From Subtercola boreus (lineage in GTDB: Bacteria; Actinomycetota; Actinomycetes; Actinomycetales; Microbacteriaceae), in contig NZ_NBXD01000014.1 in assembly GCF_003399645.1 (NCBI RefSeq), forward strand, positions 186,001 through 250,000: 64,000 bases of DNA. Reading direction: 5' to 3'. Made by a program: the position numbers and the translations under genes. Numbering within the stretch: the first letter of the stretch is position 1; the number at the start of each line of letters is the position of its first letter. Below are positions 58,133 through 64,000 of the stretch, piece after piece. The notes under the pieces are model-generated. The model did no database searches, had not been told where the DNA came from, and saw nothing but the letters and a program-made list of their open reading frames with translations.

Positions 58133-59563
58133 TCAGGACGCGAAGCCGACCCCCGCGGCATCCATGGCCCGCAGGAGGAGATTGCGCCTGCCGCCGCGGG
58201 CGTCGGCCCGGTTCAGGGAGCGGCGGGTGAGCTCGACGAGGGGGTACGTGAGTGGTTCGGCCGGCCAGGGGATGGGTTTCGAGCGCACCATCCCGAGCTC
58301 GGTGAGTTCAGTCTGCTCGCCCGAGAGCAGGTCGATGAGTACCCGCGCCGCCCAGCGGGAGGAACCCACACCGAGCCCGGTGAAGCCCGCCGTGTACGCC
58401 ACCCGGCCACCGTGAGCCGTGCCGAAGAAGGGTGCGAACCGGGTACAGGTGTCGATCGCTCCGCCCCAGCGATGGGTGAAACGGATGCCCTCCAGCTGCG
58501 GGAACGTCAGGAGGAACTGCTCCGCGAGCTTCTGGAACGTCGCCGGCCGGTCTTCGTGGGCCCGGTTCACCCGCCCGCCGTAGTGGTAGATCGCGTCGTA
58601 GCCGCCCCACAGAATGCGGTTGTCGGCCGACAGGCGGTAGTAGTGGAACTGGTTGGCGAGGTCGCCCACGCCCTGTCGCCCACTCCAGCCGATCGACGCG
58701 AGTTGCGCATCGCTCAGCGGCTCGGTCATCAACACGTAGTCGTAGACCGCGATCACGTAGGGCCGGGCCCGGGCGAGAAGCGCAGGGAAGGCGTTGGTGC
58801 CGAGGGCGACCCTCGCCGCCTCGACCGAACCGTGCGGCGTCTGCACGACCATCCGCTCGCCCTCCCTGCGGAGGGCCCGCGCCGGGGAGTGCTCGGCGAT
58901 CGTCACTCCGAGCTCGAGGCAGGCCTGCTTCAGTCCCCAGACCAGCTTGGCCGGGTGCACCATCGCGGTGTCGTGACGCGACCATTCGCCGCCGAGGTAG
59001 AGCGGCGAATCGATGCTCGAGCGCATCTCGGCTGCGTCGAGCCGGGTCACCGCCGGCCCACTCTCGGTCGCGAGCCACTCCAGCTGGTGCGGTTCGGTCG
59101 CGACGGCCAACTGGCCCGTGCGCTCGAACTCGGCGTCGAGGCCGTAGCGCCGCAGGGTGTCGGCGATGCCGTCGAGGTTCTCCATGCCCAGCCGGTGCAG
59201 GGTGGGCAGCTCGGCGGCGAAGTGCAGTTCGCCGTTCGCCTCGCCGTGGGTGAGGCTGGCCTCGCAGAATCCGCCGTTGCGCCCGGAGGCACCCGAGCCG
59301 ACGGTGTTCCCCTCGAGCACGACGACACGGAGGCCGGGATCGAGCTCCTTGGCCTGCAGGGCCGTCCAGAGACCGGTGTACCCGCCGCCGACGACGAGGA
59401 GATCGGCCCGGTGGGCGCCCCGCAGCGCCGGTTCGGAGGTCGGCCCTGCGGCGTCGTCCGTCCAGAACGGGCGGAGTACCGCATCCTGGATCGACTGCGC
59501 GGCGGGGCGCGTGAGGTGCGCCGTCGACCGGTTGTAGCCGGCCCCGGAAGCGCCGCCGCTCAC
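58133..59563 (-). CDS. FAD-dependent amine oxidoreductase, DAO/PuuB-like (second of two)
   Basis: A 476-residue D-amino acid oxidase-type flavoprotein. ADLLVVGGGYTGLWTALQAK is the FAD motif, VGSGASGRNGGFCEA the conserved loop, and AYTAGFTGLGVGSSRWAARV the C-terminal FAD contact. It resembles gamma-glutamylputrescine oxidase (PuuB) and related amine oxidases. The GTG start overlaps the stop of the paralogous upstream oxidase (GTGA), so they form a two-gene operon and may make a heteromer or act on related amines. Confidence 0.85.
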   Translation of the reverse strand: MSGGASGAGYNRSTAHLTRPAAQSIQDAVLRPFWTDDAAGPTSEPALRGAHRADLLVVGGGYTGLWTALQAKELDPGLRVVVLEGNTVGSGASGRNGGFCEASLTHGEANGELHFAAELPTLHRLGMENLDGIADTLRRYGLDAEFERTGQLAVATEPHQLEWLATESGPAVTRLDAAEMRSSIDSPLYLGGEWSRHDTAMVHPAKLVWGLKQACLELGVTIAEHSPARALRREGERMVVQTPHGSVEAARVALGTNAFPALLARARPYVIAVYDYVLMTEPLSDAQLASIGWSGRQGVGDLANQFHYYRLSADNRILWGGYDAIYHYGGRVNRAHEDRPATFQKLAEQFLLTFPQLEGIRFTHRWGGAIDTCTRFAPFFGTAHGGRVAYTAGFTGLGVGSSRWAARVLIDLLSGEQTELTELGMVRSKPIPWPAEPLTYPLVELTRRSLNRADARGGRRNLLLRAMDAAGVGFAS

Positions 59564-60954
59564 TGCCCACGACCAGACACGAGATCAGCGAGCGAGGCGA
59601 TGGGCGAGGTCGAGCTCCGGCCGCGTCGCTCGGAGCGGTCGGCCGCATGATAGGCCGCGTAGAGCGCCTGCACCGCGATGTAGCGCAGCGGCTCGGGCTC
59701 CCATTTGCGCACGCGGTGGTTGACCCAGGGCAGCTCGGTGAGCGCCGAGGGCGTCTGCAGAATGAGGTCGCGGAGCGTGCGCCCGGCGAGGTTGGTCGAG
59801 GTGACCCCGGTTCCCACGTACCCGCCGGCCCAGCCCAGCCCGGTCTCGGGATCGAGCCCCACCGTCGCCGACCAGTCGCGCGGCACCCCGAGCACTCCCG
59901 ACCAGACATGCTCGATCCGGGCACCGGTCGTCGCGGGAAAGAACCGGTTCAGGATGTCGCGCAGCTGCCCGACGGTTCGGGGGTCGGTGGCGCCATCGTC
60001 GTCTGTGCCCGATCCGTAGCGGTATGGAGCACCCCGGCCGCCGATGGCGATGCGGTCGTCGGCCGTGCGCTGGGCGTACATGTAGGCGTGGGCCTGGTCG
60101 CCGAGGGTATCGTAGCCCGTCCAGCCGATGCTCTCCCAGGTCGAGGCGGGCAGCGGCTCGGTGACGATCAGCGAGGAGTTCATCGGCAGCCAGGTGCGCC
60201 TCAGGCCGCTCAGTCGAGCCGTGAAACCCTCGGTCGCCCGAATCACGGTCGACGCGGTGACGGTCGCGTTCGCGGTCACCGCTTCATGGGGGCGGATCTC
60301 CGTGACCCGGGTGTCTTCGTAGATCTCCACTCCCTGTGCCTCGACGACCCGTGCGAGCCCGGCGGCGAGCTTCGCGGGGTGGATGCGCGCGCAGTGCGGA
60401 TGCCACATGGCCCCGGTCGTGCCGCGCACGTCGATGCGGGCGGTCGCCTCCGCCGCACTGAGCAGTGCCACATCCGTCATCGACCAGGTCTCGGCCTCGG
60501 CGACGGCCTCACAGAGGCGAGCCTGCTGGGCAGCGCTCGTGGCCACGGTGAACTCACCGCCCTTCGCCACGTCACAGTCGATGCCCTCGAGCGCAGCGAC
60601 CCGGATGACCTCGTCGACCGTTTCGTTCATCGCCGTCTGAAGGCGCCCGACGCCCTCGCGGCCGTGTGAGCGCAGGTACGAAGCGCGCCCGCCGGTGATC
60701 TCGTTCGTCAGCCAGCCGCCGTTTCGGCCCGACGCTCCGAAGCCGGCGAAACGCTGCTCCAGCACGACCACGCGAAGCTCTGGTGCGGCCTTCTTGAGGT
60801 AGTACGCCGTCCACAGCCCCGTGTAACCCGCGCCGACGATGCAGACGTCGGCCTGCAGGGATCCGGGCAGGGGAGCGCGTGCGGGCCCTCTGCCGATGCT
60901 CCGCCACCAGAACGAGACATCGCCGTTCACCAGGTCGCGTGCCGCGCTGCTCAT
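59560..60954 (-). CDS. FAD-dependent amine oxidoreductase, DAO/PuuB-like (first of two)
   Basis: A 464-residue paralogue of the following gene. ADVCIVGAGYTGLWTAYYLK and GFGASGRNGGWLTNEITGG form the FAD-binding region; GGYVGTGVTSTNLAGRTLRD the C-terminal FAD site. It should oxidise a primary or secondary amine with oxygen or another acceptor. ATG 60954 is used in place of a 31-residue extension that would run into the upstream hairpin. Both oxidases and the agmatine deiminase nearby suggest polyamine use, inferred from neighbourhood only. Confidence 0.85.
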   Translation of the reverse strand: MSSAARDLVNGDVSFWWRSIGRGPARAPLPGSLQADVCIVGAGYTGLWTAYYLKKAAPELRVVVLEQRFAGFGASGRNGGWLTNEITGGRASYLRSHGREGVGRLQTAMNETVDEVIRVAALEGIDCDVAKGGEFTVATSAAQQARLCEAVAEAETWSMTDVALLSAAEATARIDVRGTTGAMWHPHCARIHPAKLAAGLARVVEAQGVEIYEDTRVTEIRPHEAVTANATVTASTVIRATEGFTARLSGLRRTWLPMNSSLIVTEPLPASTWESIGWTGYDTLGDQAHAYMYAQRTADDRIAIGGRGAPYRYGSGTDDDGATDPRTVGQLRDILNRFFPATTGARIEHVWSGVLGVPRDWSATVGLDPETGLGWAGGYVGTGVTSTNLAGRTLRDLILQTPSALTELPWVNHRVRKWEPEPLRYIAVQALYAAYHAADRSERRGRSSTSPIASLADLVSGRGQ

Positions 60955-60999
60955 GAGAATATCGAGGTCATGACAGAAGACTAGTTCAGCCCTGCTCGA

Positions 61000-61049
61000 C
61001 TTTGCGCACAGGCACCCACCCCTCCCGGGTTGGGTGCTTTTGCGCAAAG
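61000..61049. terminator. Long two-tier hairpin after the unknown gene at 61070
   Basis: Outer arms CTTTGCGCA (61000-61008) and TGCGCAAAG (61041-61049) and inner arms GCACCCA (61012-61018) and TGGGTGC (61031-61037) are all perfect complements, nested in order. It begins 21 nt after the stop of the minus-strand gene at 61070 and could terminate it. The outer palindrome could also be an operator for the downstream oxidase operon. Confidence 0.6.
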
Positions 61050-61069
61050 CGGGCCGCGTCGTTCGGCGG

Positions 61070-61951
61070 CTAGGCCCGGTCGTCGGGGTCGGGGTCGGGG
61101 TGCTTGAACCTGTAGGTGAGGAACCGGCCGTTCACGAGGAGCACGTCGGCATCGCCCCGCACGGCGGCCTCGTGCATCCCGGTCGCCGCCTGCTCGAGAA
61201 CCTCCAGCTGGGCGAGCAGGGCACCGTCGGGAGTGCTGCCGTCGGCGTAGACGTGGCTGTGCGCCCAGACGGCGGGGAGCGCGAGGTAGGCCTGCAGGGT
61301 TTCGGGCAGGTAGACCGTCGCCGTGCGGAGGGCGAGCGCCTGGGCTTCGCTCCCGGCGGTCGCCTTCGGCAGGGTGTCGCTGAGCAGGGTGACGATGCGC
61401 TCCAGCGCCGCTGAGGCCTCTGTCGGAAGGCGCCCGCGCACCTTGAAGGGCAGTGCACGGAGGTCGTCGAGAGCAGTGTCTTCACCGACATGGATGCTGG
61501 ACCCCGAGACCGAGATGCCCAGCGCTCGCAGAGCCTCGCCCGGGGTGATCGGCTGGTTGTCGGCCCCGACATCCTGCGACAGCTCGGCGATGCGCTGGGC
61601 GAACTCGGTGAGCCACTCCGCCAGACCGAGGGTTCGGCGGGAGACGACGATGCCGCGCACCACGCGGCTCGCGCGGGTGACGTAGCGGGGGGTCCGGGTT
61701 GGGCTGCGGCCGGGTGCTGAACTGCCATTCGGGGACGGGTCCCGGCCGAGCTCGAGGCGGTGGCTGCGGGTGCTGAGGCGGATGAGCGTGATGGAGCCTT
61801 CGCGGCCGAGCAGGCGATCGGGCAGAGTGCGCACGCGTTCCACCGTGAGGGCGGAATCGACCAGGGAGCCGGGCAGGGCAGCACGGGCGGCGGTGACGAG
61901 CCCCGACAGGAAGGCCTGCGGGTCGTCAGCCAGAAGAACGTGCTGGGCCAT
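61070..61951 (-). CDS. Conserved-looking protein of unknown function
   Basis: A 293-residue soluble protein with no signal peptide, membrane helix or recognised motif. The sequence is rich in Leu, Ala and Arg, with a central helical region (TLGLAEWLTEFAQRIAEL) and a C-terminal helical part (ATVYLPETLQAYLALPAVWA). The end is Asp/Pro-rich. A leaderless promoter (TAAACT, minus strand 61958-61963) precedes the ATG and is set back to back with that of the VOC gene. A strong hairpin follows the stop. Predicted mostly alpha-helical; nothing more can be said. Confidence 0.65.
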   Translation of the reverse strand: MAQHVLLADDPQAFLSGLVTAARAALPGSLVDSALTVERVRTLPDRLLGREGSITLIRLSTRSHRLELGRDPSPNGSSAPGRSPTRTPRYVTRASRVVRGIVVSRRTLGLAEWLTEFAQRIAELSQDVGADNQPITPGEALRALGISVSGSSIHVGEDTALDDLRALPFKVRGRLPTEASAALERIVTLLSDTLPKATAGSEAQALALRTATVYLPETLQAYLALPAVWAHSHVYADGSTPDGALLAQLEVLEQAATGMHEAAVRGDADVLLVNGRFLTYRFKHPDPDPDDRA

Positions 61952-61957
61952 GGCCCG

Positions 61958-61980
61958 AGTTTATCGCGCGGGTATATGCT
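61958..61980. promoter_or_regulatory. Back-to-back leaderless promoters in a 35-bp divergent gap
   Basis: TAAACT on the minus strand (61958-61963) ends 6 nt before ATG 61951, and TATGCT on the plus strand (61975-61980) ends 6 nt before GTG 61987. The two -10 elements are only 11 bp apart, so the -35 of each promoter must lie within or beyond the other's start codon. Confidence 0.5.
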
Positions 61981-61986
61981 GCCGCC

Positions 61987-62355
61987 GTGACAGTGACAGG
62001 AATCGGCGGACTCTTCTTTCGCAGCCGCGACCCCGAGGCGCGGGCGGCCTGGTACCTCGAGCACCTCGGCATCGAGGCGGGGGGCGCCGGAGTCTGGCAG
62101 CAGGATGCCGGCGCGACCGTCTTCGCCCCCTTCGCGGCCGACAGTGACTATTTCGCCCGAGACCAGCCGTTCATGCTCAACCTCCGCGTTGCAGATCTCG
62201 ATGCGGTGGTGGCGCCGCTCGAGGCGGCAGGGGTGGCCGTTGAACGCCGCGCCGAGTGGGAAGGGGAGTACGGGCGCTTCGCGCGCATCCACGACCCGGA
62301 GGGGCTGCCGATCGAGCTGTGGGAGCCGCCGGCGGATGCCGAGGGCAGCTGCTGA
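61987..62355 (+). CDS. VOC family (glyoxalase/bleomycin resistance-like) protein
   Basis: A 122-residue vicinal-oxygen-chelate protein. GIGGLFFRSRDPEARAAWYL begins the first beta-alpha-beta-beta-beta unit, and VERRAEWEGEYGRFARIHDP then EGLPIELWEP ends the second. Members include dioxygenases, glyoxalases and drug-binding proteins; no specific role can be given. GTG 61987 is supported by the leaderless promoter. It is divergent from the unknown gene at 61070-61951. Confidence 0.82.
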   Translation: MTVTGIGGLFFRSRDPEARAAWYLEHLGIEAGGAGVWQQDAGATVFAPFAADSDYFARDQPFMLNLRVADLDAVVAPLEAAGVAVERRAEWEGEYGRFARIHDPEGLPIELWEPPADAEGSC

Positions 62356-62393
62356 ACCCCTACGCGGTGCAGGGCCAGGGCTGATCGGATCGG

Positions 62394-62410
62394 GTGCCCT
62401 CGCCGGGCAC
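62394..62410. terminator. Hairpin between convergent VOC and AI-2E transporter genes
   Basis: GTGCCC (62394-62399) and GGGCAC (62405-62410) form a perfect 6-bp stem with a 5-base loop, 3 nt from the stop of the minus-strand gene. It lacks a T tract. Confidence 0.35.
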
Positions 62411-62412
62411 GC

Positions 62413-63456
62413 TCAGGCGAGTTGCTGGCGGGGGATGACCACCTGTTTGACGATGATCAGGATGGCGGCCGTGACGGGAACCGCGACCAGGGCGCCGAGA
62501 ACGCCCAGCAGCGTGCCGCCGATGAGCGCGCCGATCACGACCAGGATGCCGGGCACATCCACCGCCCGGCTCATGACCTTCGGGCTGAAGTAGTAGGCCT
62601 CGACCTGCATGTAGACCAGGAAATAGACGCCGATGGCGATCGCGGTCACGGGCGAGACCGACAGGGCGATCAGCGTCACCAGCACGGCGCTCACGATCGT
62701 GCCGACGAGTGGGATGAGGGCCAGCAGGAACGCGATCACGGCGAGCACCCCGGCGAACGGCACCCCGATGATGGTCATCGCGATGAACCCGAGCACCCCG
62801 TTGGAGGCGGCGAGGATCACCTGCCCGATGGTGTATTTGCCCACCGAGGTGACGATCTGCTCGGTGATGGCCTCGAACCCACTGCGCTTCGTGGCGGGGA
62901 TGAGCAGGTAGAGCGACTTCTTCGAAGCGTCGAGTGAGCCCAGGAAGAACAGGGCGAGGATGACGATGGTGATCGTGCCGAAGACCCCGCCGATGATGTT
63001 GCTGCCGACCTCCACGAGGCCGCCGCCGAGGGCCAGCAGGTTCTGCGGGTCGCTGAGGAACTGGCCGAGGGAGGCCGAGATGGCCTTCAGGTCGATGACG
63101 CCGCCGACCGAGGAGTTCAGTGCGCTGAACCAGGGCTGGCTGCCGAGGCCTTCGACAGAGGTGGGGAGTGAGGAGATGAGTGCCGCGCCCTCGGTGATGG
63201 CGACGGGAACGACGAGGAAGAGCATCCCGACCAGGATGAGCACGAAGGCCGCGAACACGATGGTGATCGCCCAGACGCGCTTGACACCTCGCCGCTCGAT
63301 GGCCCGCACGACGGGGTCGAGCCCGAGCCCGATGAACAGCGCCGCCGCGAGGTAGACGAGAACGGTGGCGATCGACGAGACCGCCAGCCCGAGCAGAAGC
63401 GCCAGGAGCCCGCCGAGGGTGAGGAGGAATCCCGTTTTGACCGCGCCGGTTCTCAC
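62413..63456 (-). CDS. AI-2E family transporter (PerM-like)
   Basis: A 347-residue polytopic membrane protein of the AI-2E/PerM family, with about eight hydrophobic helices. The family pattern is visible in GLGLDPVVRAIERRGVKRVW, VAITEGAALISSLPTSVEGL, and VPFAGVLAVIAFLLALIPLV then GTIVSAVLVTL; the last region has GALIGGTLLGVLGALVAVP. The transported substrate is uncertain; some members export autoinducer-2, others exchange Na+/H+ or act as permeases. GTG 63456 is 3 nt after the stop of the upstream hydrolase gene, so both may share a transcript. Confidence 0.85.
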   Translation of the reverse strand: MRTGAVKTGFLLTLGGLLALLLGLAVSSIATVLVYLAAALFIGLGLDPVVRAIERRGVKRVWAITIVFAAFVLILVGMLFLVVPVAITEGAALISSLPTSVEGLGSQPWFSALNSSVGGVIDLKAISASLGQFLSDPQNLLALGGGLVEVGSNIIGGVFGTITIVILALFFLGSLDASKKSLYLLIPATKRSGFEAITEQIVTSVGKYTIGQVILAASNGVLGFIAMTIIGVPFAGVLAVIAFLLALIPLVGTIVSAVLVTLIALSVSPVTAIAIGVYFLVYMQVEAYYFSPKVMSRAVDVPGILVVIGALIGGTLLGVLGALVAVPVTAAILIIVKQVVIPRQQLA

Positions 63457-63459
63457 CGG

Positions 63460-64000
63460 TCAGTACACCAGCGCGGCGGGTACGAGCAGACCCGTCACGT
63501 CACCGACGAGGTGCTCGGCCCGGGGGTTCATCGAGAGCACCTCGGTCTGCGCCGCGAGTTCGGGCAGCTCGGCCCAGATCACGTTCGGGCTGGTGGTCGA
63601 CCAGAAGTAGTACGTCAGGTTCGTCAGGTCGGAGGCCGAGTGCCACCAGGTCGGATAGATGCCCCCGTCGTCGTAGGGCGCACCGGCCGGAACGGCGACG
63701 TTCTGCGACACTTGCAGTACCCCGGCGACGGTCTGCTCGAGGTTCCGAGGTTCGGGCAGGTAGTGCCGAAAGTAGCTCGCCCGCACGAACCGGTCGGCCG
63801 AGGTGATGTCGCCGGGCGGCGGCAGCTCGCCGCCGAACGGTCGGTAGCGGGCCCGGTTCGCGAGCTGCTCGTCGAACGTGGGGGAGTTGGCCATCACCGT
63901 GAACTCCGCGCCGTGGTGCACAACCATCTCGCCGTTGATCGGTTCGAAGATCGCCGAGTCTCCCGAGGCATCCTCGATCGCGATGTGTGCGCCCATGTAC
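63460..64000 (-). CDS. Choloylglycine hydrolase family protein (C-terminal part)
   Basis: The frame is open to the right edge, so the N-terminus, including the catalytic Cys, lies outside. The visible 180 residues match linear amide C-N hydrolases (Ntn fold: bile salt hydrolase, penicillin V acylase): GAHIAIEDASGDSAIFEPIN, EFTVMANSPTFDEQLANRAR, SADRFVRASYFRHYLPEP and LTNLTYYFWSTTSPNVIWAEL. These enzymes cleave amide bonds of bile salts, beta-lactams or acyl-homoserine lactones. Because the active-site residue is not in the window, activity cannot be judged. The following AI-2E transporter gene is 3 nt away. Confidence 0.85.
   Translation of the reverse strand, partial: YMGAHIAIEDASGDSAIFEPINGEMVVHHGAEFTVMANSPTFDEQLANRARYRPFGGELPPPGDITSADRFVRASYFRHYLPEPRNLEQTVAGVLQVSQNVAVPAGAPYDDGGIYPTWWHSASDLTNLTYYFWSTTSPNVIWAELPELAAQTEVLSMNPRAEHLVGDVTGLLVPAALVY

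Overview
The window is GC-rich, densely packed bacterial chromosome with many ATGA/GTGA stop-start overlaps, frequent GTG starts and short intergenic gaps. A mycothiol-dependent formaldehyde dehydrogenase, a DUF222/HNH protein, LGFP-repeat remnants and many TANNNT-type promoters abutting start codons point to an actinobacterium, most likely of the Microbacteriaceae (inferred from gene content, not from a marker gene). No rRNA, tRNA, CRISPR array, prophage or insertion sequence was recognised.

Layout. 1-4439: mrp (mnh) Na+/H+ antiporter operon, MrpA-B fusion then C, D, E, F, G. 4543-11328: amino acid permease, GT2 glycosyltransferase, pabB, a decayed glycoside hydrolase with LGFP repeats, isochorismatase-like/RidA pair. 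10570-13811: beta-phosphoglucomutase plus GH65 disaccharide phosphorylase behind a LacI-type operator. 13847-15643: a 14-bp tandem array before a flavin dehydrogenase. 15684-23763: complete K+ uptake locus (small membrane ORF, kdpF, A, B, C, D, E), flanked on both sides by 11-bp-phased direct repeats that look like KdpE sites. 23804-28708: membrane protein, TetR, acyl-CoA dehydrogenase/SDR pair, methyltransferase, vapBC toxin-antitoxin. 28742-36833: methionine and one-carbon block on the minus strand (metE, metF, MBL hydrolase, mycothiol formaldehyde dehydrogenase, metY) and a flavin monooxygenase. 36830-45664: GrpB-like protein, NYN-domain protein, signal peptidase I, membrane protein, aminotransferase, DEAD-box helicase, DUF222/HNH protein.

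45958-50036: a Tat-type exported protein with long repeat-containing N-terminus, a small translationally coupled partner of unknown function, a membrane protein, 3-hydroxyacyl-CoA dehydrogenase and an EthR-like TetR. 50112-52517: a Baeyer-Villiger-type flavin monooxygenase fused to an alpha/beta hydrolase, divergent from the TetR. The dehydrogenase, monooxygenase and hydrolase together could oxidise an alcohol to a ketone, insert oxygen to make an ester, and cleave the ester. 52845-60954: amidase, agmatine-deiminase family enzyme, quinone-reductase-like MDR with its TetR, and two DAO-type flavin oxidases, together suggestive of amine or polyamine catabolism. 61070-64000: unknown protein, VOC protein, AI-2E family transporter and the end of a choloylglycine-hydrolase-family protein.

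Two themes run through the window. First, short tandem repeats of 10, 12, 14, 15, 18, 21 and 51 bp occur in many genes and gaps; three coding arrays share an 18-bp unit encoding a hexapeptide. Second, at least twelve genes have a TANNNT hexamer 6-7 nt before the start codon, implying leaderless transcripts.
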